Part shown: piece after piece, positions 25,366 to 33,252 of the stretch
Layout of the letters: the number at the start of each line of letters is the position of its first letter
How positions within the stretch are numbered: position 1 is the first letter of the stretch
Assembly: GCA_902774215.1 (NCBI GenBank)
Contig: CACYHU010000061.1
Coordinates: 1 to 39,381, forward strand
From: an uncultured Chloroflexota bacterium
Lineage (GTDB): Bacteria > Chloroflexota > Anaerolineae > Anaerolineales > Anaerolineaceae
Direction: 5' to 3'
DNA length: 39,381 nucleotides
Made by a program: the position numbers and the translations under genes
The notes under the pieces: model-generated
Seen by the model: the letters and a program-made list of their open reading frames with translations, nothing else
What the model was told of the DNA's origin: nothing
Databases searched by the model: none

Positions 25366-25390
25366 AAAGGCCGCGTTCCGCGGCCTTTTT
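25366..25390 (+). terminator. Terminator after pnp
   Basis: AAAGGCCGCG pairs with CGCGGCCTTT around TTC, followed by further T. It lies about 25 bases past the stop. Confidence 0.88.
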
Positions 25391-25543
25391 CAATTTTTAG
25401 AAAAGACTGATTATTGGCTATTTCAGAGAAAATGAGCCGAAAGATGAACGGCAAATTGCCTGCCGGGGTTTATGCTGCTGCGCAGCTGGCGCGGAGCGGG
25501 CGTCAGCAGGCAGCTGGAGATCCTTCCCGCGCCTTTGTTTTCA

Positions 25544-25584
25544 GTCGGGGGCGCGGGCTGACCTTGTCACCCGCTGCCCCCGAC
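25544..25584. repeat. Hairpin element, copy 1 (inner core GGGCTGACCTT)
   Basis: GTCGGGGGC pairs with GCCCCCGAC on the outside, and CGGG-TGAC pairs with GTCA-CCCG inside, leaving a three-base loop. The inner sequence recurs at 31210-31246 with a different but still complementary outer stem. Confidence 0.65.
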
Positions 25585-25682
25585 ACCCCCGTTTTCGACA
25601 GATGTTCTTCCTCTTGATATTGTTCTGTAGTTCATAAGCATCTCATCAGCGCATTCACATTTGCAAATCAGCCGGGGTGCCG

Positions 25683-25792
25683 GACGACAGGCCTTTTGTG
25701 CGGGGATCAGCTCAGGCAGCACAGCACAGATGACTGGGCTTTTGTGCGGACTTTGCCGCAGCAAGATGCCGGTCAACGTGTGCTTCGTTCGG
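25683..25792 (+). repeat. Dispersed intergenic repeat, copy C plus a partial copy
   Basis: A full copy at 25717-25792 (CAGCACAG, GGGCTTTTGTGCGGAC, CCGCAGCAAGATGCCG, GTGTGCTTCGTTC) follows a partial one at 25683-25704 (GACAGGCCTTTTGTGCGG). Confidence 0.6.
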
Positions 25793-25941
25793 AAAAGCAT
25801 GACAGATGTAAGGTGACTTTTGTGACATTGCTCCGGTGATTTTTTGAAATCTGCCGCCTGACATACACGAAAAGGATTTTGATATATAATTATTGGCACT
25901 ATTGCTGTAAAAGGCAAATCAATTCAAGGAGGAATTGTAAT

Positions 25942-27258
25942 ATGAAAAAATTCGTTGTTGTTTTACTCGCCCTTTTGATGGCGATGAGCCTTTGCATGGC
26001 CGCTTCCGCCCGCGAAGATGTCGAAGAAGTTATCGAGCAGGCCCAGACCATGACCCTTGAAGAACTGGCAAAGAAAGCCATTGAAGAATCCAACGGTAAA
26101 ATGTTCTACGGTGTCGGCAACTCCAGCCGCGGTAAATCCGCCCTGCCGCTGTTCATCGACTATCTGAAGACCATCGATCCGTCCTACAACATGGAATTCG
26201 AATGGCAGCAGCCGAAGAACAACAAGATCTTCGATCAGCTGACCGCTGACTCCCTGAAAGAGACCGGTACCTTCACCATGGTCCTGATCCAGGACGGCAA
26301 CCAGATCGAATCCAAAATGGTCCAGACCGGCATCCTCGACACCTTCATCCCGAAGGAATGGGCTGAAGCCAACGGCTACGCCGAAGGCGAATACGAAGGC
26401 TATCTCCCGCTGCAGACCCTGAACAAGATCTTCGAATACAACTGCACCGGTGAAAAGACCTATGACAATGTCTGGGATTTCGTTGCTGAAGGCGAACATG
26501 GTCTGTTCATGGATATCGACTCCGAAGTTGTCGGTAAGAACTTCCTCTACATGCTGACCGCTGACAAATATGCCGACGCTTTGAAGGACGCTTTCGATGC
26601 TCTTCCGGAAAATGAAAAGCCGTATTTCGAAGCTGTGATCGAAGAAGTTGAAGAAGATGCCTATGATCTGGATCTCGGCGAAAACGGCGCCTATGCCCTG
26701 GCATGGATCAAACTCTGGGTCGAATCCTACAACGCCCAGACCGATGACGGCCCGATCTGCAACACCCTGGTTGACAAATCCGCAACCGACCAGTTCGGCC
26801 TTCTGGTTTACTCCAAGCTGCGCTCTGTTGAAGAATCCGATTCCGTCTCCAAGAACAACATCAAAGTTGCCGCTTATGAAGATGGTTACAAAGGCTTCGG
26901 CGGTTATGGCTACTGCCACTACCTGTTCGTGACCGATAACAGCCCGATGCCCTGGACTGCCTGCGCGTTCATCGCCTACATGACCGAAACCGTTGACGGT
27001 TTCTCTGCCTGGGGTAAGGATCTTGGCGGTTATTCCTCCAACCCGAAAGTCGCTGAAGCGAACGAAGAAAGATTCCATCACATGACCGGCGGTATGGCTG
27101 AAGACGGCACCGTTGCCTTCGCTGCCATGAACGACCGCGGTTATGACTGGTGGGTCAATGAGGGCGGCCTGGTCCTCGAAGATCCTGTGTACTGCGATGA
27201 AGTTTCCTTCACCGTCGGTTCCTGGATCGAAATGCTGGATAAATATTCCGGTGAATAA
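25942..27258 (+). CDS. Extracellular solute-binding protein of an iron(III)/polyamine-type ABC importer
   Basis: The 438-residue protein starts MKKFVVVLLALLMAMSLCMA and has an export signal with likely cleavage after ASA near residue 24. The mature part is acidic and rich in aromatic residues, in keeping with a family 1-like extracellular binding protein. It is the first gene of a three-gene importer operon, and the permease type suggests the Fe(III)/spermidine/phosphonate class. The substrate cannot be read from the sequence. GGAGGAATTG lies just before the ATG at 25942; upstream in-frame codons to 25879 lie outside any binding site. Cys18 is preceded by Leu, so a canonical lipobox is lacking. 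A leaky terminator and heptamer arrays follow. Confidence 0.8.
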   Translation: MKKFVVVLLALLMAMSLCMAASAREDVEEVIEQAQTMTLEELAKKAIEESNGKMFYGVGNSSRGKSALPLFIDYLKTIDPSYNMEFEWQQPKNNKIFDQLTADSLKETGTFTMVLIQDGNQIESKMVQTGILDTFIPKEWAEANGYAEGEYEGYLPLQTLNKIFEYNCTGEKTYDNVWDFVAEGEHGLFMDIDSEVVGKNFLYMLTADKYADALKDAFDALPENEKPYFEAVIEEVEEDAYDLDLGENGAYALAWIKLWVESYNAQTDDGPICNTLVDKSATDQFGLLVYSKLRSVEESDSVSKNNIKVAAYEDGYKGFGGYGYCHYLFVTDNSPMPWTACAFIAYMTETVDGFSAWGKDLGGYSSNPKVAEANEERFHHMTGGMAEDGTVAFAAMNDRGYDWWVNEGGLVLEDPVYCDEVSFTVGSWIEMLDKYSGE

Positions 27259-27282
27259 TCTTTTGTAAAGTATTGATTTTAT

Positions 27283-27317
27283 GCCTTCGGGTGTGTAAAA
27301 GCATCCGAAGGCTTTTT
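27283..27317 (+). terminator. Terminator-like hairpin inside the importer operon
   Basis: GCCTTCGG pairs with CCGAAGGC and TTTTTAT follows. It stands 25 bases past the binding-protein stop and before the permease gene, so it probably gives partial termination or stabilises the upstream mRNA. Confidence 0.7.
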
Positions 27318-27324
27318 ATAAAAA

Positions 27325-27430
27325 GTTGACAGTTGGCAGTTGGCAGTTGGCAGATTGCCGTTGAATACCGGAAAGTGATCCTGTGAATTGCTGAAAACTA
27401 TCAACTACCAACTAACAACTATCAACTATG
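27325..27430. repeat. Paired heptamer arrays before the permease gene
   Basis: Units GTTGACA, GTTGGCA, GTTGGCA, GTTGGCA at 27325-27352 face AACTATC, AACTACC, AACTAAC, AACTATC, AACTATG at 27396-27430. AGTTG of one arm pairs with CAACT of the other in every unit, giving a long hairpin with regularly spaced mismatches about 17 bases before the permease start. Confidence 0.8.
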
Positions 27431-27446
27431 CAGAGAGGAGAAGTGT

Positions 27447-29288
27447 ATGGTAAAGCAGGAAACACAACAGGTTTCAGCCTTCACGATCCGGATGAACAAA
27501 GTAAAAACCTATTTTTCGAAACCGCAGAATGTGATCCTTCTCATTTTCGGTATCATTCTGACGATCACGACTGTCGCACCGATCGTCGCGATCGTGCAGG
27601 ATACTTTTACGATCCATCCCGGGACGATCGATGCCAATCTGGAGAAAAAAGCCAGCGGGCGCACCAGCGGGTTCACACTGATGAACTATATCGACCTGTT
27701 CACCAGCAAACTCGCGAAAAAGAATTTGTGGACGCCGCTGCTGAACACGGTCTACCTGGCGGTCGGTACCTGCGTGGTTTCGATTTTGTTCGGCGGCATT
27801 GTGGCGTTTCTGATAACGCGGACCAACATGGCCTGGCGAAAATATATCAGTTCAATTTTCATTTTCCCGTACATCATGCCGCAATGGACGCTGGCAGTGG
27901 TGTGGCAGAACCTGTTCAACTCGAATAAGGTGACCGGAACATCAAACGGGCTGCTGGCCTCGCTGTTTGGCATAACGATGCCGAAATGGTGGTGCCAGGG
28001 GCTGTTCCCGAGTCTGGTGGTGCTGGGCCTTCACTATGCACCGTTTGCCTATATTCTGATCGGCGGCATTTTCAAGAACATGGACGCCAACCTGGAAGAG
28101 GCGGCAACCATTCTCGACACCCCGAAATGGAAGATCATGACCCGGGTGACACTGCCGATGGTGAAACCCGCGATCCTTTCCACCATTCTGCTGGTCTTCG
28201 GTTCCGCGATGGGGTCATACCCGGTCCCGCATTATCTGGGCCTGACCACGCTCTCCACCAAATATATTTCCATGAACTCGAAATACACCGGTGAAGCTTC
28301 CATTCTTGCCATTATTATGATGATCTTCGGTGTGGCGATCATGATGGTCAACCAGATGAGCCTGACCTCACGCAAGAGCTATACGACCGTCACCGGGAAA
28401 TCCGGACAGATCTCCAAGATCAACCTGGGCAAAACCGGCCGTTATGTCATTGCCATCATCCTGGTGATCCTCACTTTCTTCACCTCGATCTTCCCGATCA
28501 TCTCCTTTGCTTTTGAGACCTTCCTGCCAAACCCGGGCGACTACTCATTCCTTTACACCGGGGACACGAAAAACCTGACGACCAAATGGTGGGCGACCTC
28601 GGAAAACATCACGGAAAACGGTCTTTACGGGCAGATGGGTATTCTCCATAACAAAACGATCTGGACAGCTTTCTTTGGAACACTGCTCGTCAGCGTTGCC
28701 TGTATGCTGACCGCCGGTACCATCGGTACGCTGGTCGGCTACGCGGTTTCCAAAGACCGGCGCAGCAAATGGGCGAATTATGTAAACTCAGTCGCTTTTC
28801 TGCCTTACCTGATGCCTTCCATCGCAGTGGGTGTGGCTTACTTTATTCTGCTTTCCGGTGAGAAACTGAACCTGTTCAACACCTATTGGATCCTGATCAT
28901 CGTCGGTACAGTCAAATATATTCCCTTCGCCTCCCGGTCCGCGCTGAACTCCATGCTTCAGCTCTCCGGTGAGATCGAAGAGGCTGCCATCATCCAGGAC
29001 ATTCCCTGGATCAAGCGCATGACACGCATCATCATCCCGATCCAGAAGTCATCCATCATCAGCGGTTATCTGCTGCCGTTCATGACCTGCCTGCGTGAAT
29101 TGAGCCTGTTCATGCTGCTGTGCGTGCAGGGGTTCATCCTCTCCACCACACTGGACTATTTCGACGAAATGGGGTTGTACGCGTTCTCAAGCGGTATCAA
29201 CCTGATCCTGATCATCACGATCCTGGTATTCAATGCCATCGTGAACAAAGTTACCGGGGCAAGCCTGGATGAAGGAATTGGAGGATAA
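27447..29288 (+). CDS. ABC importer permease with two fused permease domains (FbpB-type)
   Basis: The 613-residue protein holds two permease halves in one chain, the arrangement known from iron(III) importers of the FbpB/AfuB type. Half one spans about residues 28-315 with the EAA loop in EEAATILDTPKWKIMTRVTLP; half two spans about 335-605 with EEAAIIQDIPWIKRMTRIIIP. Each half has around six membrane segments; the second half also has an extracytoplasmic stretch near 365-415. One chain can thus form the whole channel. GAGGAG is six bases before the ATG at 27447. The ATPase gene follows after two bases. The substrate is not determined; iron, polyamine or phosphonate are the usual options. Confidence 0.87.
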   Translation: MVKQETQQVSAFTIRMNKVKTYFSKPQNVILLIFGIILTITTVAPIVAIVQDTFTIHPGTIDANLEKKASGRTSGFTLMNYIDLFTSKLAKKNLWTPLLNTVYLAVGTCVVSILFGGIVAFLITRTNMAWRKYISSIFIFPYIMPQWTLAVVWQNLFNSNKVTGTSNGLLASLFGITMPKWWCQGLFPSLVVLGLHYAPFAYILIGGIFKNMDANLEEAATILDTPKWKIMTRVTLPMVKPAILSTILLVFGSAMGSYPVPHYLGLTTLSTKYISMNSKYTGEASILAIIMMIFGVAIMMVNQMSLTSRKSYTTVTGKSGQISKINLGKTGRYVIAIILVILTFFTSIFPIISFAFETFLPNPGDYSFLYTGDTKNLTTKWWATSENITENGLYGQMGILHNKTIWTAFFGTLLVSVACMLTAGTIGTLVGYAVSKDRRSKWANYVNSVAFLPYLMPSIAVGVAYFILLSGEKLNLFNTYWILIIVGTVKYIPFASRSALNSMLQLSGEIEEAAIIQDIPWIKRMTRIIIPIQKSSIISGYLLPFMTCLRELSLFMLLCVQGFILSTTLDYFDEMGLYAFSSGINLILIITILVFNAIVNKVTGASLDEGIGG

Positions 29289-29290
29289 TC

Positions 29291-30916
29291 ATGCCCGAAA
29301 TCAGATTGGAAAATGTAACGAAACGCTGGGGCAATTACTACGGCGTTGATAATTTGAACCTGGTCATTGACGATAACGCGTTCGTGACCCTGCTGGGGCC
29401 GTCCGGATGTGGAAAGACCACCACCCTGCGCATGATCGCGGGTCTGGAAACCCCGACATCAGGGAAGATCACTATCGGTGACCGGGTGGTTTTTGATTCA
29501 TCCAAAGGGATCAATATCCCTGCGAACAAACGAAAAGTCGGCTTCCTGTTCCAGAACTACGCGCTGTGGCCGAACATGACGGTTTATGAAAACATCTCTT
29601 TCGGCCTTTCCAACATCAAAGAGGAAATGCCGAAGATCGACTTTGAGGCAAAGAACAACGCGAGACTCGCGGAGATCCTGAGCAATCCGCAGGATGTGAT
29701 AAAAGTCCTTGAGGAGTGCAAGGATAAATCCGGCAGGTTGAACGAGAAAAAAGCTGTCATCAAACTCATCGACGCATTCACGATCTCCCAGTTTACCGCC
29801 AAAAAGCTGGTCGGCTACCATCTGGAGAGCGGCAAGGATGTCAAAGCGGAAGCCAAAGCACTGGCTGATAAAGCTGCCGCCTCGGTCAAGACGAATAACC
29901 TTAACAAAAACTATGAATACACCTCCGGAGGTTCGGTCGTCCGCGAGGTCCGGAAACTGACGAAGGAAGAGATCGATCTCTCCGTCCGCCGCGTCTCGCG
30001 CATCGTGAAGATCTCCATGTTCATGGACCGCTACCCGGCAGAGCTTTCCGGCGGACAGCAGCAGCGTGTGGCAATTGCACGTACGCTGGCACCGGAGCCC
30101 TCTGTTTTGTTCATGGATGAACCGCTCTCGAACCTGGACGCCAAGCTGAGACTGGAAATGCGCTATGAGCTGCAGCGTCTGCACGTGGAAACCGGATCCA
30201 CCTTCGTTTATGTGACGCATGACCAGATGGAAGCCATGACGCTTTCCACCAACATCTGCCTCATCAACAACGGTGTCCTGCAGCAGTATCAGCCGCCGCT
30301 CACGGTCTATGGTCACCCGAACAACCTGTTTGTGGCTGATTTCGTCGGGAACCCGTCGATCAACTTCATTGAAGCGAAGGGCAGGCAGAATGAGAAAGGT
30401 GAATTTGAGCTGACCATCCTTGACGGGTTGAAAGTGATGTTCAGCGGCAAGGATGTGCCGGATTACAGGAAATGGCTCACCGATCTTCAGGCAAAATTCG
30501 ATGCGGACGCGGCCGAGCTCCGCGAACGTGCCAAAGAGAAGGATTATGTCGAAAAGAACAACAAGGATGAGGTCTTCAAATACCACATACAGCGCGTTGA
30601 TGACGAAGATGACCTGATGCAGGAAGAACCGGTCCTGACCGACGAGGATTTCGTCATCGGTGTCCGCCCGGAGTTTATTTCCATCAACGACAACGGAAAA
30701 ATCAAGGGGGAGATCTACGGCGCAATGCCGACCGGTATGGAGTCGACAGTCAAGATCCGCGTGGGGGATTACCTCCTGACCGGCGTCGTTTTCGGGAACA
30801 CGATCTTCACCATCGGTTCCTACGTGAATATGGATTTCATCTCCGACAGCATCATCCTCTTCCACCGCAAGAGCGGCAGGATCATCGGGACAGGACGGCT
30901 GGCTGTAGGCCAGTAG
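29291..30916 (+). CDS. ABC transporter ATP-binding protein with a ~118-residue insertion
   Basis: This is the MalK/FbpC-type ATPase energising the fused permease. Walker A is GPSGCGKTT starting at residue 36, the Q-loop is in LFQNYALWPNMT, the signature LSGGQQQR starts at residue 252, Walker B is VLFMDEP, and the switch is VTHDQ. In MalK the Walker A to signature distance is about 100 residues; here it is 216. The extra part (about residues 110-225) is Lys/Glu/Ala-rich, helical, and lies within the helical subdomain. A C-terminal TOBE-like domain is present (VIGVRPEFI) with another charged insertion before it. GGAGG is seven bases before the ATG, so it is coupled to the permease gene. A heptamer array begins at its last codons. 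Confidence 0.9.
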   Translation: MPEIRLENVTKRWGNYYGVDNLNLVIDDNAFVTLLGPSGCGKTTTLRMIAGLETPTSGKITIGDRVVFDSSKGINIPANKRKVGFLFQNYALWPNMTVYENISFGLSNIKEEMPKIDFEAKNNARLAEILSNPQDVIKVLEECKDKSGRLNEKKAVIKLIDAFTISQFTAKKLVGYHLESGKDVKAEAKALADKAAASVKTNNLNKNYEYTSGGSVVREVRKLTKEEIDLSVRRVSRIVKISMFMDRYPAELSGGQQQRVAIARTLAPEPSVLFMDEPLSNLDAKLRLEMRYELQRLHVETGSTFVYVTHDQMEAMTLSTNICLINNGVLQQYQPPLTVYGHPNNLFVADFVGNPSINFIEAKGRQNEKGEFELTILDGLKVMFSGKDVPDYRKWLTDLQAKFDADAAELRERAKEKDYVEKNNKDEVFKYHIQRVDDEDDLMQEEPVLTDEDFVIGVRPEFISINDNGKIKGEIYGAMPTGMESTVKIRVGDYLLTGVVFGNTIFTIGSYVNMDFISDSIILFHRKSGRIIGTGRLAVGQ

Positions 30917-30969
30917 GCAGCAGGCAGTCGGCAGCGGATAGCAGGCAGCAGGCAGCGGGCAGTTGCCGG
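30905..30969. repeat. Heptamer array starting inside the stop codon region
   Basis: Units GTAGGCC, AGTAGGC, AGCAGGC, AGTCGGC, AGCGGAT, AGCAGGC, AGCAGGC, AGCGGGC, AGTTGCC keep exact 7-bp spacing. The TAG stop of the ATPase gene (30914-30916) lies inside the second unit. No complementary partner array was found nearby. Confidence 0.75.
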
Positions 30970-31087
30970 TTTGTGGTCAGCAGCTGCAGACGGGAGAGAA
31001 TAATACAATTTTATAAAAATCCGCAAATCTGACGTGATGACGAAGGGTGTGGATCAACATGTCGGGTTTCCGGGAAATGAAAAAAGG

Positions 31088-31121
31088 GGCTGTCGCACAT
31101 CTTTGTACGGCAGCTTTTTTC
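31088..31121 (+). terminator. Terminator of the second importer operon
   Basis: GGCTGTCGCACA pairs with TGTACGGCAGC (one G-U, one mismatch), preceded by AAAAA and followed by TTTTTTC. The first half of this element recurs at 33281-33300. Confidence 0.65.
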
Positions 31122-31209
31122 TAAAATACCATCAAAAGCAAATGCTTCGCATTGGCAGGCGGGCAGCAGGTCCTGGCGGCGGGAGAACCTCCCGCACCAT
31201 GGAGATATT

Positions 31210-31246
31210 GCCGGCCAGTCGGGCTGACCTTCAGTCACCCGCCGGC
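31210..31246. repeat. Hairpin element, copy 2
   Basis: GCCGG pairs with CCGGC on the outside, and CGGG-TGAC pairs with GTCA-CCCG inside. The inner part matches copy 1 at 25544-25584, whereas the outer stem differs yet still pairs. Confidence 0.65.
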
Positions 31247-31349
31247 TTTGGCGCCTTTAATAAACGCGAAACGGCTCATCTTTTGTTTTGAGAAATCAAA
31301 TGAATGATCGCATCATCAACGGAGTGACTCAGCAGCTTATACAGGGGTG

Positions 31350-31390
31350 TCGGGGAACACGCGTGAGCTTGCTCAGCGCGTGTTCCCCGA
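31350..31390. repeat. Near-perfect 19-bp stem-loop
   Basis: TCGGGGAACACGCG plus TGAGC is followed, after TT, by GCTCA, one unpaired G, and CGCGTGTTCCCCGA. There is no T-tract, so it is not an obvious terminator. Confidence 0.7.
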
Positions 31391-31401
31391 CTGAATTAAC
31401 C

Positions 31402-31456
31402 GGGACGCGGGAATCACTTTCGCAGGCAGATGACGTTTATTCCGCGTCCCTGCGAA
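31402..31456. repeat. Interlaced inverted repeats (pseudoknot order)
   Basis: GGGACGCGG (31402-31410) pairs with CCGCGTCCC (31442-31450), while TTCGCAGG (31419-31426) pairs with CCTGCGAA (31449-31456). The pairs interlock, and share two bases, so they compete or form a pseudoknot. Confidence 0.55.
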
Positions 31457-31548
31457 GCACTTCCTCCCGATGGCTTTTCAAAATGATAATTTGCGACAGC
31501 TCCTTGCTTATGATCTTAATCATATGTTTTGTATGATGTATACCGTTC

Positions 31549-32829
31549 CTAATTCCCGGGCAGCTGATGTTTCGGAAGTCTCTTGGGAAACGGACCCTCT
31601 GATGTAAATGATATGCCCAGTTCATTAAGTACATCCCGGAATGCATTGATGTATTTATCCGTATTCAGGATCTGCATAAAGCAGACAAATATCTTATCGC
31701 CTGCAGAAGTTACCTCAAGCATCAAATGTCCCTCCACGATCAGGACATATGACTCGATATAATCGGCAACATCACCCCAATCCATCTGCCCCGTATAGTT
31801 AACATAGTATGTTCCGTGTCTGGCATTTTTACCCGTTGACAGGTCATGTTCTTTCATATATTTTCTTTTCGCCTTAATTCCCGGAATGGTGTCAAGTTTT
31901 TCGAAAAGTTCAAGCTTCTGTCTCAGTTCTTTACAGCTTACAGACGGATCTGTCTGCAAAATGATTTGTCCTCTGGTCATTGTTCCCAGTTTTTCCATCT
32001 CCATCTGAAGCTGCTCTCTTGTATAATCAATATGGATGTGACTTAAGATGTCGCAATGTGCATTTTTAAGACCGATATTGGCAGACATGTTATGTGCAAT
32101 TTCTCCGCCAATAACAGCGTCTTTTGCCGGTAGCAGTTTATCGAGCGCCTTTGCGACGACAATCAGAAAGAACGCTGCCACACTGGCGTCGTTCCCTTTG
32201 GCAAAAGACAATACATCCTTTTGCGAAAAAGTAAGCACGCGGTAATTATTATTCCGAACAAAGGGATTGTACAATCCGTTTAAATAATCAAAAATCAAAA
32301 CTTTGGGATTCTTGCTTTTATACTCGTAAATCGGTTCCTCTTGAGGGAGCATATCCAAAGAAGGTTCATCCATTTCTCCGTCAAGGAGCGGTTCGTACGA
32401 TTTCCGAATAGATGGCGCGTTGGGCACTATGCCGTATTTATCAGCCACATACTGCCAGACGGTTGTCATAACCCAGGGCTGCAATCCGCGGCCTCCGCAC
32501 ATTGTATGAGAAATATTGAAATAGATATCCCTTCCGTCACACTCCAGGAACAGTAAATGGCCGTTTACCGCTTCGCTGCAAAGGTACGGCGTTTTTTCTC
32601 CCATCGGAAGCACCGAAACTTCTTTATCATTCGGCATACATCTGTAAGAACCGGTTTCATCGATCTCAACTTTTTTGGCAAAATAAGGATATCTTTTGAT
32701 GGCTTTATTGGCAGCCATCCTTAGAATATCAATATCTACCGGTTCCTTCATTCTCACCTTTGCCCGAACGACAAAGGCAAATTTCTTCTCATCTTTATAT
32801 AATGGATATGTATCAATGCTGTATTTCAT
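31549..32829 (-). CDS. CoA-dependent acyltransferase / condensation-domain-like protein
   Basis: The 426-residue protein resembles the condensation/alcohol-acetyltransferase superfamily: an N-terminal half with a buried substrate sheet (YSIDTYPLY, then AANKAIKRYPYFAKKV), the active-site region ISHTMCGGRG at about 107-116, and a C-terminal half with DVLSFAKGNDASVAAFF. The family motif is HHxxxDG; here the His is kept but the Asp is replaced by Gly, so activity is uncertain. Members acylate alcohols, amines or carrier-bound substrates. AGGAG lies ten bases before the ATG. The gene is more AT-rich than its neighbours and borders a truncated sortase-tailed gene, which suggests acquisition by transfer. 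Specificity cannot be told. Confidence 0.7.
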   Translation of the reverse strand: MKYSIDTYPLYKDEKKFAFVVRAKVRMKEPVDIDILRMAANKAIKRYPYFAKKVEIDETGSYRCMPNDKEVSVLPMGEKTPYLCSEAVNGHLLFLECDGRDIYFNISHTMCGGRGLQPWVMTTVWQYVADKYGIVPNAPSIRKSYEPLLDGEMDEPSLDMLPQEEPIYEYKSKNPKVLIFDYLNGLYNPFVRNNNYRVLTFSQKDVLSFAKGNDASVAAFFLIVVAKALDKLLPAKDAVIGGEIAHNMSANIGLKNAHCDILSHIHIDYTREQLQMEMEKLGTMTRGQIILQTDPSVSCKELRQKLELFEKLDTIPGIKAKRKYMKEHDLSTGKNARHGTYYVNYTGQMDWGDVADYIESYVLIVEGHLMLEVTSAGDKIFVCFMQILNTDKYINAFRDVLNELGISFTSEGPFPKRLPKHQLPGN

Positions 32830-33018
32830 TCAGACCTGCTCCTGATCATTTTTATGGCTCACATTGCACGCGTAATAAAATATTTCATTTATCGCTGCAC
32901 AACACCAGCGGATAAAATTCTCCGAATAAAGATCACCATCCGGGAGCTCATTCAGGGAGTTTTCCGATGCAGTCATTGTCATGACGAAACTATTATGCAG
33001 CAGGGATTGAAAACTCAC
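32830..33018 (-). CDS. Possible small protein coupled to the acyltransferase gene
   Basis: A 62-codon frame begins at GTG 33018, about 20 bases after the predicted start site of the promoter at 33045-33073, and its TGA directly abuts the acyltransferase ATG. This arrangement favours a real leader or coupled gene. Against it, no Shine-Dalgarno is seen and the sequence is not recognised. It may be only the untranslated leader. Confidence 0.3.
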   Translation of the reverse strand: MSFQSLLHNSFVMTMTASENSLNELPDGDLYSENFIRWCCAAINEIFYYACNVSHKNDQEQV

Positions 33019-33044
33019 GATGAATTACTTATCGAATAAAAATA

Positions 33045-33073
33045 TTTATATCATAAAGACAATAGAACTGCAA
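33045..33073 (-). promoter_or_regulatory. Candidate promoter of the acyltransferase gene
   Basis: On the minus strand TTGCAG and TATAAA are 17 bases apart. The start site would be near 33038, leaving a leader of about 210 bases before the acyltransferase ATG. Confidence 0.5.
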
Positions 33074-33102
33074 GAAATAATCATTTATATCGGCGTTGCG
33101 CC

Positions 33103-33252
33103 GATGAATTGCCGGAACCTGACAATATACAGAAGATGGCTTCCATCGCGAAGCGTGAGGACAACTCTCTCATCCCGGTCATCTGCGGGAACGAAATGGT
33201 CGATGGCGGATATCAGAATCGCCGGGTCGTCTTTGCAAGACCGGTTTTTTGA
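33103..33252 (+). pseudogene. Remnant of a third sortase-tailed gene
   Basis: The 49 codons before the TGA at 33250 read DELPEPD, then MASIAKRED, VICGNE with the catalytic-Cys position, and GGYQNRRVVFARPVF. This lines up with the end of the 34912 gene (NELLEPD, LAAIAERE, VTCENE, GGYLNRRVVFAKPL). There is no start codon and the frame closes upstream at about 33037. Everything before the last ~50 residues is gone, probably lost when the AT-rich segment to the left arrived. Confidence 0.8.

Larger units (their letters stand above)
25391..25941. other. Intergenic stretch rich in repeats
   Basis: No credible gene is seen. It contains the hairpin element at 25544-25584 and the dispersed repeat at 25683-25792. 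The last 40 bases lead into the ribosome binding site of the next gene. Confidence 0.55.
30970..31548. other. Intergenic stretch with multiple hairpins
   Basis: No credible gene is seen. It holds a terminator (31088-31121), a GCGGGAG/CTCCCGC hairpin (31180-31196), the hairpin element copy at 31210-31246, the 19-bp stem at 31350-31390 and interlaced stems at 31402-31456. Confidence 0.55.

Noticed and set aside
25567..25917. 116-codon minus-strand frame in the pnp-SBP spacer
   Set aside because: It is made largely of repeat sequence, lacks a binding site and has composition unlike the coding regions.
32854..33039. 61-codon plus-strand frame opposite the small minus-strand frame
   Set aside because: It has no binding site or promoter and overlaps the better-placed minus-strand candidate.
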